DNA from: Nonlabens sp.
GTDB taxonomy: Bacteria > Bacteroidota > Bacteroidia > Flavobacteriales > Flavobacteriaceae
Direction of reading: 5' to 3'
Assembly (NCBI GenBank): GCA_023301395.1
Contig: JALZUY010000189.1
Coordinates: forward strand, 1 to 17,272
Length of the DNA: 17,272 nucleotides
This document shows positions 1 to 7,820 of the stretch, piece by piece. Every line of letters begins with the position of its first letter. Position 1 is the first letter of the stretch. Made by a program: the position numbers and the translations under genes. The notes beneath the pieces are model-generated. The model was given only the letters and a program-made list of their open reading frames with translations, had not been told where the DNA came from and ran no database searches.

Positions 1-1
1 T

Positions 2-1027
2 AATGCAAGCAATTCATCACAAGCTTATATGAAAGAATGGAATACTTTATATCCTATCGATTCATACACAGCCAGTGGAACAGATTTAAACGATTTTGAA
101 AAAGCTCCAAGAGGGAAAAAAACAGCCACTTTTCCATATGACTTGCCAGCATTACAAGAAAAAAATGGTGGATTCAATTTATTAAAAGCAACTCCTTACG
201 GTAATAGCCTAGTAGCAGATTTTGCTATCGCTGCATTGAAAAACGAACAAATGGGAATGGATGCTATTCCCGACTTTCTTGCAGTAAGTTTCTCGAGTAC
301 GGACTATGTGGGACATCAATATGGAGTAAACTCTGTAGAGTTAGAGGATACTTACTTGAGACTGGATTTAGAAATTGAACGCTTGTTAAATGCGCTTGAT
401 GGACAAGTAGGAACTGATAATTATACCGTTTTCCTTACCGCAGATCATGGTGCGGTGAATAATCCAGCTTACTTGCAATCACGTGGTGTTAATGCAGGTT
501 ATTTTGATAACGATGAATTAGAGATTTACTTAAAAGTACAATTGAAGAAAGACATAGGAAATGCAGACCTTATTAAGAATATTTCAAATGGACAGGTGTT
601 TCTGGATTATGAAAAATTAAAACAAGCACGATTGGAAAGCTCTTATATTCAGAATTATATAGCTCAGCTACTTACTAACTATCCTCAAATCGATAAAGTG
701 TTTACTAGAGAAGCACTTACTCATTCAAACTTTACAGATGGAGTAGGAGCTTTGATCCAAAACGGTTTTCATCACAAACGTAGTGGAGATGTGATGTATG
801 TTTTAGAACCTAGTACTATTGATTATTCAAAGACTGGTAGTACTCATGGTAGTTCACAGAGTTATGACACTCATGTCCCATTACTTTTCTATGGTGCAGG
901 AATACATAAGGGAAGAACGGTTGAGCGTACTCAAATTATTGATATAGCACCTACTATCTCCAGTTTGTTAGGAATAGGGTTTCCTAATGGAACTACCGGT
1001 AACCCTATTGTAGCCGTATTAAAATAA
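2..1027 (+). CDS. PafA-like alkaline phosphatase / phosphodiesterase, 5'-truncated by window
   Basis: This is the C-terminal 341 residues of an alkaline phosphatase superfamily enzyme of the PafA / nucleotide pyrophosphatase type, a secreted zinc phosphomonoesterase or diesterase. The frame stays open to the window edge (it reads NASNSSQAY before the first ATG at 29), so that ATG is internal and the true start lies outside. Visible metal-site motifs, numbered from the codon at 29, are DYVGH (D92, H96), TADHG (D139, H140) and STHGSSQSYDTHVP (H273, H282). By family knowledge D92, H96, D139, H140 and H273 are zinc ligands. The segment with the nucleophilic Thr and the signal peptide is not in the window. 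Full-length PafA proteins are about 540 residues, so roughly 200 are missing. Family assignment is firm; the substrate is not known. Confidence 0.9.
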   Translation, partial: NASNSSQAYMKEWNTLYPIDSYTASGTDLNDFEKAPRGKKTATFPYDLPALQEKNGGFNLLKATPYGNSLVADFAIAALKNEQMGMDAIPDFLAVSFSSTDYVGHQYGVNSVELEDTYLRLDLEIERLLNALDGQVGTDNYTVFLTADHGAVNNPAYLQSRGVNAGYFDNDELEIYLKVQLKKDIGNADLIKNISNGQVFLDYEKLKQARLESSYIQNYIAQLLTNYPQIDKVFTREALTHSNFTDGVGALIQNGFHHKRSGDVMYVLEPSTIDYSKTGSTHGSSQSYDTHVPLLFYGAGIHKGRTVERTQIIDIAPTISSLLGIGFPNGTTGNPIVAVLK

Positions 1028-1057
1028 CTTTACTTAATAATAGAAAGTCATAATAAT

Positions 1058-1065
1058 TATATTTG
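1058..1065 (+). promoter_or_regulatory. Putative -7 promoter box (TATATTTG) for outer-membrane protein gene
   Basis: TATATTTG matches the Bacteroidota -7 consensus TAnnTTTG exactly and lies 23 bases before the ATG at 1089. I see no good TTG -33 element at the usual spacing. It suggests that the barrel gene is transcribed separately from the phosphatase that ends 61 bases upstream. Confidence 0.5.
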
Positions 1066-1088
1066 CACTTTCAATTAATAAAATCAAA

Positions 1089-1580
1089 ATGAGAAAAATA
1101 GTACTAGCCCTAGCACTTATTGTAACAACAGCTGCAACAGCACAGGTTTTCACAGGTAAAGGAGATCAAAAATTTCAAGTAGGAGCAGATTTTCAATCAG
1201 GTTCTACAGGAGTTCAAGCAACTTATGATTATGGAATAGGAGAGAACATCTCTTTTGGCCTTACTGCAGCGTATGCACTAGGAATTGATGACGATATAAG
1301 TGCAAATTTTGATGAAAGAGCGATGTTACGTTTACGTTTTAACGCAAACATAGGAAACGTTATAAATGTAGATCCTAATCTTGATATCTATCCAGGTCTA
1401 GGATTTAGTAATAAAAACTTTGGTGGACACTTAGGAGCACGTTATTTCTTTACAGACGGTTTTGGTATTTACACTGAATTTCAAGTACCATTTGCATCTT
1501 ATAAAACAGAAGTTCTTACACCATCACAAGAGATATACAATCAATTTACAGCTAGCATTGGAATGTCTTTCAATTTCTAA
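1089..1580 (+). CDS. Small outer-membrane beta-barrel protein (DUF6646-like)
   Basis: A 163-residue protein with a clear signal peptide: MRKI, a hydrophobic core, then ATAQ with likely cleavage after ATA (about residue 18). The mature part alternates hydrophobic and polar residues, is rich in Gly and aromatics (GKGDQKFQVGADF, ATYDYGIGENISFGLTAAY, HLGARYFFTDGFGIYTEF) and ends in GMSFNF. A C-terminal aromatic residue is typical of outer-membrane barrels. The start GKGDQKFQVG followed by TTYDYG-like text resembles the flavobacterial DUF6646 family as I remember it, which is a recollection and not a search. Function is unknown; a structural or adhesion-like outer-membrane role is inference. Its TAA stop overlaps the TAG stop of the convergent glycosyltransferase gene, and no terminator is visible between them. 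Confidence 0.8.
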   Translation: MRKIVLALALIVTTAATAQVFTGKGDQKFQVGADFQSGSTGVQATYDYGIGENISFGLTAAYALGIDDDISANFDERAMLRLRFNANIGNVINVDPNLDIYPGLGFSNKNFGGHLGARYFFTDGFGIYTEFQVPFASYKTEVLTPSQEIYNQFTASIGMSFNF

Positions 1581-2431
1581 AAACCTAGTTTAGACTTTAT
1601 ACCGTTCCATCGGTATGATCTTATAAAAGAGCCTTGATTTACTGTAACTTGTGGTTTAAGGTTCTTTTTTTGTGCTAGTTTGTAGCCTTTTAAGTAGTCT
1701 GGTATCAATTGGATTTGCTTTTTATTCCATGCCGTTTTTGCAGCGGTAATAAAAGTAAGCCACCAGCCATAACGCATTTTAAAGAATGCCTCGCCTTGTA
1801 AATATTTGGCTTTGGAGTTATAAGAAGCACCAGTAGGTTTGAGGTGTTTTACATGAAGATCAGGAATAGTAACCACTTCCCAGCCATGATAACGAGCCAG
1901 CATTTCATCAATAGTATCCCAACCTATAGAAGATTTGAGTCCGCCTATTTCTTGAAAACATTCTGATTGATAAGCCTTTAAAGCACCGCGTATATGGTCT
2001 GGATTTGTTCCTTTTTCAAGTTCCCAGCGCCCTTTTTTTTCTATAGAACAATGACCAGCTACCATTCCTGTTTTTACGCTTTTGCTAAAGCGTGATATCA
2101 TCAATTCAATATAGTTATCAGGGAATATGAGATCTGCATCAAATTTACAAATGATATCAAATTCTGAGATATTAATATGAGAAAGGCCATAATTAAAGGC
2201 ATTTATCACTTTTGAACCTGGTATGTTTTGAGCACTCGATTGATGAGTAAATACCTGTATAGATTCATGTTTAATTTGATAAGACTCGGCTATTTGTAGA
2301 GTACCATCAGTAGAGTTATCGTTGACTATGACTATTTGTGATATTTCAATAGTTTGCGATAACAGGCTGTCTAGCGTTTTTGTTATAAAACGTTCTTCAT
2401 TAAAAGTAGGTATGATAACTGCAATTTTCAT
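1577..2431 (-). CDS. Family 2 glycosyltransferase
   Basis: A 284-residue GT-A fold glycosyltransferase. The N-terminus MKIAVIIPTFNEERFI and VIVNDNSTDGT (34-44) form the nucleotide-sugar site. KFDADLIFP (96-104) carries the DxD metal motif (D98-D100), and GWDTIDEML (170-178) supplies the usual acidic acceptor-side residues. No transmembrane anchor is obvious, so it probably acts at the cytoplasmic face of the membrane on a lipid or glycan acceptor. Donor and acceptor cannot be told. It lies 6 bases behind the methyltransferase-like gene and is probably cotranscribed with it, which suggests that the pair builds and modifies one glycan. Residues 113-118 (SRFSKS) are encoded by a copy of the dispersed palindrome at 2076-2093. 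ATG start. Confidence 0.88.
   Translation of the reverse strand: MKIAVIIPTFNEERFITKTLDSLLSQTIEISQIVIVNDNSTDGTLQIAESYQIKHESIQVFTHQSSAQNIPGSKVINAFNYGLSHINISEFDIICKFDADLIFPDNYIELMISRFSKSVKTGMVAGHCSIEKKGRWELEKGTNPDHIRGALKAYQSECFQEIGGLKSSIGWDTIDEMLARYHGWEVVTIPDLHVKHLKPTGASYNSKAKYLQGEAFFKMRYGWWLTFITAAKTAWNKKQIQLIPDYLKGYKLAQKKNLKPQVTVNQGSFIRSYRWNGIKSKLGF
2076..2093. repeat. Dispersed palindrome, copy 1 (inside glycosyltransferase gene)
   Basis: The sequence is ACGCTTTTGCTAAAGCGT: 7-bp perfect arms (ACGCTTT / AAAGCGT) around TGCT. It resembles the perfect copy at 10391 and encodes SRFSKS on the minus strand, in the same frame as the copy in the peptidase gene. It is one of four clear copies in the window. 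Confidence 0.6.
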
Positions 2432-2437
2432 AGGAAA

Positions 2438-2965
2438 CTATGAGTTTGTTTTTTGACAGTACACTAGATAGTAGCGATCTGTAAAAGAACGCAGAATAGG
2501 TCTTAATCCTAGTTTCTTAACAGGATTTGTAAACTTGATACTATCTACTACTTTCCATCCAGCTTTCTCTAGCACATAGTCCAATTGCCACGATTCAAAC
2601 TCATGATAGTGTTGATCTCTTATGTCATTCTTATTGCGATAAGCACTAGCAAACCATAATTTTAATGGTACGCTTATAACTGCTTTATTACAAGGAATTG
2701 CCTTTAGAGAGGTATAGGGACTTACTAAGTGTTCAAATATCTCAAAAGCAGTCACTACATCACCTGTAAACGATTCAATCTCGCTCACATCATCATCGAG
2801 GTCTTTACCAGTAGTATTCTCTACATTATATCCAGCATCTTCCATAATCTTAGAAAACGGATTCTTAACACCTAGATCGAGGATAGAAGCATCTTTAGAA
2901 ATATGCTTCTGTAAGAATTCAAGAGTGATGTTAAAACGTTTATGCGGGAAATTCTTTTCGTACAC
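2438..2965 (-). CDS. SAM-dependent methyltransferase-like protein
   Basis: A 175-residue protein resembling class I SAM methyltransferases. SILDLG (27-32) matches motif I, although the usual glycine-rich loop is weak (GVKNP). A D-rich turn follows (KDLDDDV, 54-60), then DVVTAFEIFEHLVSP (69-83), which is the motif II/III pattern with the FEHL typical of the methyltransferase 11/12 groups. The substrate is unknown; lying 6 bases upstream of a glycosyltransferase gene, it may methylate the same glycan or lipid. The start is GTG at 2965: the in-frame TAA is only four codons upstream, with no ATG between, and the next Met is at residue 41, beyond motif I. The weak glycine loop leaves room for a non-catalytic member. 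Confidence 0.75.
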   Translation of the reverse strand: MYEKNFPHKRFNITLEFLQKHISKDASILDLGVKNPFSKIMEDAGYNVENTTGKDLDDDVSEIESFTGDVVTAFEIFEHLVSPYTSLKAIPCNKAVISVPLKLWFASAYRNKNDIRDQHYHEFESWQLDYVLEKAGWKVVDSIKFTNPVKKLGLRPILRSFTDRYYLVYCQKTNS

Positions 2966-2992
2966 TGGATAAAATTAAAATGGAATATATTT

Positions 2993-3000
2993 CAAAAATA
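2993..3000 (-). promoter_or_regulatory. Possible -7 promoter box (TATTTTTG) for methyltransferase/glycosyltransferase operon
   Basis: On the minus strand TATTTTTG fits TAnnTTTG and lies 27 bases before the GTG at 2965. The nearest TTG upstream (3023-3025) is 22 bases away, within the loose range reported for Flavobacterium but long. The box coincides with the T-tract of the upstream terminator, so it may be a chance match. Confidence 0.35.
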
Positions 3001-3035
3001 ACGCATCAACTATTTATAAAGACAATTGATGCGTT
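2993..3035 (-). terminator. Rho-independent-like terminator after LURP-one-related gene
   Basis: On the minus strand a perfect 10-bp stem (AACGCATCAA / TTGATGCGTT, + positions 3026-3035 and 3000-3009) with a 16-base loop is followed by ATTTTTG. It starts 25 bases past the stop of the gene at 3061-3657 and would separate that gene from the next operon. Confidence 0.65.
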
Positions 3036-3060
3036 TAATATGTTACTAGGGACTTATATA

Positions 3061-3657
3061 TTATCCACGACGACGTTCTAAGAGAATCATCATCATTAAT
3101 CCTAGCATGACTCTTTCTTTATCATCATTATCAATATCAGCAGTTTTTATAACTTCAAATTCTTTGCCTAAGAACGAAGGCATCTTTTTAAGCTTTGCGA
3201 CGATTACACCTTGATTATTTGTGACATTATAAGTAGGGTTGAACAAGTACCCAGTAAAGAAACCTAAAATAGGAATTTCACCTAGTAAGTTGTCAAGAAC
3301 ACGTGTCATAACACTATCTTCTTTTACATTGTACTGTGGTTGCTGGTTCTGATCAATAATGTTATACTCAGCTTTCCACATGCTGCGCCATCCTTTACGA
3401 GCAATTTTACCTATTTCATTATTGTTTGCGTCTACCATGCTATAGGCAGCACTCCAGTCCAACCACTTATTTGCTGCAATGGTAAATAGAACACGAGTTT
3501 TACTTTCGTCACTATATACATTTACGGCTTCTTTAAGCTTAAACATTTTTTGCTTTACATAAGCAATTGTTTGTCCTTGAGCATTCTTTGCGGTAAAGTC
3601 ATTAGACAAGGTCGTTACTTTAAAACTGAATTTTATAGGATATTCTAGATTGTTCAT
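3061..3657 (-). CDS. LURP-one-related / tubby-like beta-barrel family protein
   Basis: A 198-residue protein with the pattern of LURP-one-related (scramblase/tubby C-terminal-like) proteins: a run of short beta strands with paired statements such as TAKNAQGQTIAYVKQK (23-38), VYSDESKTRVLFTIAANK (47-64), AAYSMVDANNNEIGKIAR and YNVTNNQGVIVAKLKK. A hydrophobic segment near residues 128-142 (IPILGFFTGYLFNP) and the C-terminal VMLGLMMMILLERRRG resemble the buried helix and C-terminus of that fold. No catalytic residues are recognisable and there is no signal peptide, so it should be cytoplasmic or membrane-associated. Its biochemical role is unknown in bacteria. It lies 104 bases behind the uvrD-like gene on the same strand, with its own terminator downstream. 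Confidence 0.7.
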   Translation of the reverse strand: MNNLEYPIKFSFKVTTLSNDFTAKNAQGQTIAYVKQKMFKLKEAVNVYSDESKTRVLFTIAANKWLDWSAAYSMVDANNNEIGKIARKGWRSMWKAEYNIIDQNQQPQYNVKEDSVMTRVLDNLLGEIPILGFFTGYLFNPTYNVTNNQGVIVAKLKKMPSFLGKEFEVIKTADIDNDDKERVMLGLMMMILLERRRG

Positions 3658-3700
3658 TGTTAGTTGGATTTTGTGATGTGAATTTAAGGTTATTTCATTT

Positions 3701-3716
3701 GCTTTCGCGCAAGCGT
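3701..3716. repeat. Dispersed palindrome, copy 2 (intergenic)
   Basis: GCTTTCGCGCAAGCGT is a degenerate copy of the CGCTTTCGCGAAAGCG palindrome. It lies in the 104-base gap between the helicase gene and the LURP-one-related gene. I see no terminator or clear TAnnTTTG box in this gap, so it is the only structured element there. Confidence 0.55.
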
Positions 3717-3761
3717 AATTATTAAACGGTTTATAAGTATTTAACTATAGAAACGTAACTA

Positions 3762-6086
3762 TTACTCAATAATATCGAGCTTGGCAAAGCGTAATAACAG
3801 CTTCTTCAATCCACCTACTTGGAAATTGATTTCTGCTTTTTTCTCTCCACCAGAACCTTCAATGTTAACTACAGTTCCTCTACCAAAGCGCCCATGTTCC
3901 ACAGTCATTCCAGCTTCAAGAGTTCCTTCAAATCCTGATGGTGTGCTAGAGTTACTGGCAGTACTAGGTCTTATTTTACGTAGTTTTCTTATTTGATCTT
4001 CGGTTGGTCTACTTACACTTGGTGGCTTACCACTAACTGGTTTTGCTTGTCTAAGTTTTGACTTATCGGGCTCGTCCCATAAATGGTCTGTTAAGGTGCT
4101 TTTATAGCGGTAATCATCCATAGGAGTAGTGAACTCCATATATTGATCATCAATTTCTGTTATAAAACGACTAGGCTCAGCATCTACGAGTTTTCCCCAA
4201 CGGTAACGACTTAATGTATACGTAAGATATGCTTGATGTTCAGCTCTTGTAAGTGCCACATAGAATAATCTACGTTCTTCTTCCAGTTCTTCACGTGTGT
4301 TCATACTCATTCCACTAGGGAATAAGTCTTCTTCCATTCCTACGATATAGACATATGGGAATTCAAGACCTTTTGCAAGGTGAATAGTCATTAAAGAAAC
4401 GCGATTATCAGTGTCTTTCTCGTTATCGAGATCTGTCGCTAGTGCTACATCTTCAAGAAACTCAGCAAGTGAACCACGAGCTTCATCGACTTCTTTTTGT
4501 CCTTCGACAAAATCGCGCATACCGTTCAGTAATTCCTCCATGTTTTCAACTTTGGAAATACCTTCTTGAGAACCATCTTTCTTAAGTTCAACGATAAGTG
4601 AACTTTTCTTAATCACATATTCTGTAAGTTCAAAAACACTCTTAGTCTCGTCCAGTGCTTGAAAACTCTTTATCATGGTGATAAAGTTTTTCAGTTTAGT
4701 TTTAGTACTGCTATTAATTCCAGCATCTACTCGATCTATATTTTCAATCACTTCAAAGATGCTGCGATCGTAATGTTTTGCTGCAACAATCAATCGATCC
4801 ATAGTGGTAGAACCTATTCCACGAGCAGGATAATTGATGATACGTTTTAAAGATTCTTCATCCTTAGGGTTTACAATAACTCGCAAATAGGCGAGTACAT
4901 CTTTAACCTCTTTACGCTGGTAGAAACTTAGTCCACCATAAATGCGATAGGGAATATCCCTTTTACGTAAGGCGTCTTCCATCGCTCTGGATTGCGCGTT
5001 TGTTCTATAAAGGATGGCAAACTGGTCATTGCCCAGTTGTTTTTGCATTTTGTTTTCAAAAATAGATCCGGCTACATAACGTCCTTCTTCGGCATCGCTC
5101 ATTAAGCGGTGCACGATAATTTTAGGTCCATCATCATTTGCGGTCCAGACTACTTTATCAAGCTTAGTTTTATTGTTCTCTATAATGGAGTTTGCAGCTT
5201 CTACAATGTTCTTAGTGGAACGATAATTTTGTTCTAGTCGGTAAGCTTTTACACCTTCATAATCTCGTTGAAAATTCAAGATATTATTAATATTTGCTCC
5301 ACGGAAGGCATAGATAGATTGTGCATCATCACCTACCACGCATATATTTTGAAACTTGTCAGACAGTGCTTTTACAATTAAGTATTGCGAGTGGTTAGTA
5401 TCTTGGTACTCGTCTACCAGTATGTACTGGAAACGATTTTGATACTTTGCGAGCACTTCAGGAAAGCGGTTGATGAGCTCGTTAGTCTTTAATAATAAAT
5501 CATCAAAATCCATCGCTCCAGCTTTGAAACAACGTTCTACATATTCTTTATAAATATCGCCAAAACGTGGACGTCTCGCCATCGCGTCGTCTTCTTGATG
5601 GTCAGCATTTGCAAAATAAGCTCTTACAGTAATGAGGTTATTCTTCATGGAAGAAATACGAGAGAAAATTTGTTTGTATTTATAAACGTCTTTATCCAGT
5701 CCCATTTCTTTTATAATCGCACTGGTAAGACGCTGTGAATCTTGAGCGTCATAAATCGTGAAATTAGATGGATAGCCCAATTTGTCTGCCTCAACACGCA
5801 ATATACGTGCAAAAACGGAGTGAAAGGTTCCCATCCATAAATTCTTTGCCTCGCTAGCACCTACAATTTCACCTATACGTTTCTTCATCTCTTTGGCCGC
5901 CTTATTAGTAAACGTAAGAGATAAGATATTAAAAGGATCAACACCTTGATGCATTAGATATGCGATACGTATAGTGAGCACACGAGTCTTCCCTGATCCT
6001 GCACCAGCAATGATAATCATGGGACCTTCTTTTTGTAAGACAGGTTCCTTTTGAGCTTCGTTTAATTGGGAAATATATTCTTGCAC
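3762..6086 (-). CDS. uvrD: UvrD/PcrA-type ATP-dependent 3'-5' DNA helicase
   Basis: A 774-residue superfamily 1 helicase acting in nucleotide excision and mismatch repair and in removal of proteins from DNA. All motifs are present in order: Q-motif LNEAQ (8-12), Walker A AGAGSGKT (27-34), TFTNKAAKEM (58-67), Walker B VDEYQDTN (224-231), GDDAQSIYAFRGA (252-264), NYRST (287-291), TIHLAKGLEF (567-576) and ERRLFYVALTRAE (604-616). The C-terminal 55 residues (VEHGRFGRGTVVNIEG and beyond) are the tudor-like PcrA/UvrD tail that binds RNA polymerase in known members. The length is normal. The start is GTG at 6086: the in-frame TAG is five codons upstream with no ATG between, and the reading MQEYISQLNEAQ matches usual UvrD N-termini. 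PcrA would be an equally valid name. Confidence 0.96.
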   Translation of the reverse strand: MQEYISQLNEAQKEPVLQKEGPMIIIAGAGSGKTRVLTIRIAYLMHQGVDPFNILSLTFTNKAAKEMKKRIGEIVGASEAKNLWMGTFHSVFARILRVEADKLGYPSNFTIYDAQDSQRLTSAIIKEMGLDKDVYKYKQIFSRISSMKNNLITVRAYFANADHQEDDAMARRPRFGDIYKEYVERCFKAGAMDFDDLLLKTNELINRFPEVLAKYQNRFQYILVDEYQDTNHSQYLIVKALSDKFQNICVVGDDAQSIYAFRGANINNILNFQRDYEGVKAYRLEQNYRSTKNIVEAANSIIENNKTKLDKVVWTANDDGPKIIVHRLMSDAEEGRYVAGSIFENKMQKQLGNDQFAILYRTNAQSRAMEDALRKRDIPYRIYGGLSFYQRKEVKDVLAYLRVIVNPKDEESLKRIINYPARGIGSTTMDRLIVAAKHYDRSIFEVIENIDRVDAGINSSTKTKLKNFITMIKSFQALDETKSVFELTEYVIKKSSLIVELKKDGSQEGISKVENMEELLNGMRDFVEGQKEVDEARGSLAEFLEDVALATDLDNEKDTDNRVSLMTIHLAKGLEFPYVYIVGMEEDLFPSGMSMNTREELEEERRLFYVALTRAEHQAYLTYTLSRYRWGKLVDAEPSRFITEIDDQYMEFTTPMDDYRYKSTLTDHLWDEPDKSKLRQAKPVSGKPPSVSRPTEDQIRKLRKIRPSTASNSSTPSGFEGTLEAGMTVEHGRFGRGTVVNIEGSGGEKKAEINFQVGGLKKLLLRFAKLDIIE

Positions 6087-6205
6087 TTTTTTAGTTTTCT
6101 AGGACAGACAAGATACGAGTTGAAGAGCGTTTTTTAATCCATTACCACAAAATTTTATGCACGATTTTATAGAATTTTTATAGAGCAGTTGAATGGTCTT
6201 TAGTT

Positions 6206-6221
6206 CGCTTACGCGAAAGCG
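6206..6221. repeat. Dispersed palindrome, copy 3 (divergent intergenic)
   Basis: CGCTTACGCGAAAGCG has one arm mismatch against the perfect palindrome. It lies in the 184-base divergent gap between the helicase gene and the glutamate-synthase-like gene, 50 bases before the ATG at 6271. That is close to where a -33 region would lie if the near-consensus TATTTTTA at 6243-6250 is the -7 box. Confidence 0.65.
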
Positions 6222-6270
6222 GAATTCTTAATCCCATTTATGTATTTTTACATTTCAAAACTCATCAAAA

Positions 6271-7812
6271 ATGATAGATTTTATTCTTAACCTAGCCTGG
6301 TACTGGTGGTTACTTTTAGTAATTATGCTCATTGCATTATATGATATCTTCAATAAAAAACATATCATCTTGCGCAATTTCCCTGTGGTAGGACATATAC
6401 GTTACTTTCTAGAAAGTATAGGACCAGAGTTGCGCCAGTATATAGTAGCAAATAATCGCGAGGAATTACCATTTAATCGTATAGAACGTGGATGGATATA
6501 TGCAAGTGCAAAGAATGAGAATAACTATGAAGGTTTTGGTACGGACAGAGATATTTACTCACATCAATATATTTTCATTAATAATGCGATGATGCCTTAT
6601 AAGGTTGAAGAAAATCACATTACTAAAAAAGAGCCAGCATTTTTACCGTGTGCTAAGGTTATAGGTGCTGCCAAAGGTAGAAAAAGACCTTTCCGTCCAG
6701 CGAGTATTATCAATATAAGTGCGATGAGTTATGGAAGTCTGTCTGCAAAGGCAGTAGATGCGATGAATCATGGAGCAAAACAAGTGCATGCATATCACAA
6801 TACTGGTGAAGGTGGATTATCTCCATACCACAAACGTGGAGCCGATGTAGTTTTTCATATAGGAACTGGATACTTTGGAGTACGTGGAGATGATGGTAAA
6901 TTCTCTATGGATATGTTGAAAAAACTGGTTGTTGATCATCCTCAAGTAAGAGCGATAGAATTAAAATTATCTCAAGGTGCTAAACCTGGAAAAGGCGGTG
7001 TTTTACCAGGTTCTAAAATAACTAAAGAAATAAGTGAAATACGTAATGTGCCGATGGGCGAAGATGTATTATCGCCACCTACACACAGTGCGTTTCAAGG
7101 TATTCAAGGTTTAGTAGATTTTGTAGAGGAGATTGCTCTAGAAACTGGATTGCCTACTGGTATAAAAGCTGCCATAGGAAAGCTAGAACAATGGGAAGAA
7201 CTTGCAGATATTATGAAAGCGACAGGAAAAGGTCCTGACTTTATCACTGTAGATGGTGGAGAAGGTGGAACTGGTGCTGCACCACCTAGTTTTGCAGACC
7301 ATGTTTCTCTTCCATGGATTTATGGTTTTAAAGATTTATACCAGGTTTTTCAAAAACGTCAAATGACAGAAGATCTTGTTTTTATCGCGTCGGGTAAACT
7401 AGGTTTCCCTGCAAAAGCTGCTATGGCATTTGCAATGGGAGCAGATGTGATAAACGTTGCTCGTGAAGCGATGATTTCTATAGGTTGTATTCAGGCAAAA
7501 GCCTGTCATAATAATACTTGTCCTACAGGAATCGCTACTCAAAATAAATGGCTGCAACGTGGGATAGTAGTTCCTGAAAAAGCAGGAAGGCTAGCGAGTT
7601 ACTTTAAGAAATTCAATAAAGAATTACTAGAAATCACACATGCTGCTGGATATGAGCATCCTAGTCAGTTTGATATGCGTGATGTAGATGTAAGTATAGG
7701 TGATAGCAATATGACGCAAACACTAGAGTTTACCTATAAATATCAAAAAACTCCAGTACCGTTTACTGGAATGCAAGAGTTGAAAGATTGTTTGCATTTA
7801 GGAGGAAAGTAG
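6271..7812 (+). CDS. Membrane-anchored glutamate-synthase-like FMN protein
   Basis: A 513-residue member of the FMN-binding glutamate synthase family, homologous to the central FMN/iron-sulfur barrel of GltB. One N-terminal transmembrane helix (about 5-25, with WYWWLLLVIMLIALY) is followed by a cytoplasmic domain. Visible barrel signatures are SAMSYGSLSAKA (150-161), HNTGEGGLSPYH (176-187), KLSQGAKPGKGG (232-243) and DGGEGGTGAAP (328-338). The cluster C406-x5-C412-x4-C417 (in GCIQAKACHNNTCPTG) matches the 3Fe-4S ligands of glutamate synthase. The amidotransferase domain and the C-terminal GXGXG domain of true GltB are absent, and no GltD-like partner is nearby, so glutamate synthesis from glutamine is unlikely. 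The electron donor and substrate are unknown. ATG start. Confidence 0.88.
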   Translation: MIDFILNLAWYWWLLLVIMLIALYDIFNKKHIILRNFPVVGHIRYFLESIGPELRQYIVANNREELPFNRIERGWIYASAKNENNYEGFGTDRDIYSHQYIFINNAMMPYKVEENHITKKEPAFLPCAKVIGAAKGRKRPFRPASIINISAMSYGSLSAKAVDAMNHGAKQVHAYHNTGEGGLSPYHKRGADVVFHIGTGYFGVRGDDGKFSMDMLKKLVVDHPQVRAIELKLSQGAKPGKGGVLPGSKITKEISEIRNVPMGEDVLSPPTHSAFQGIQGLVDFVEEIALETGLPTGIKAAIGKLEQWEELADIMKATGKGPDFITVDGGEGGTGAAPPSFADHVSLPWIYGFKDLYQVFQKRQMTEDLVFIASGKLGFPAKAAMAFAMGADVINVAREAMISIGCIQAKACHNNTCPTGIATQNKWLQRGIVVPEKAGRLASYFKKFNKELLEITHAAGYEHPSQFDMRDVDVSIGDSNMTQTLEFTYKYQKTPVPFTGMQELKDCLHLGGK

Positions 7813-7820
7813 TAGGGATT

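Noticed and set aside
3781..3996. A 71-codon plus-strand open frame opposite the helicase gene
   Set aside because: It lies wholly antisense to the well-conserved C-terminus of the helicase, has no promoter and encodes nothing recognisable.
4659..4850. A 63-codon plus-strand open frame opposite the helicase gene
   Set aside because: It is antisense to conserved helicase sequence, with no family resemblance.
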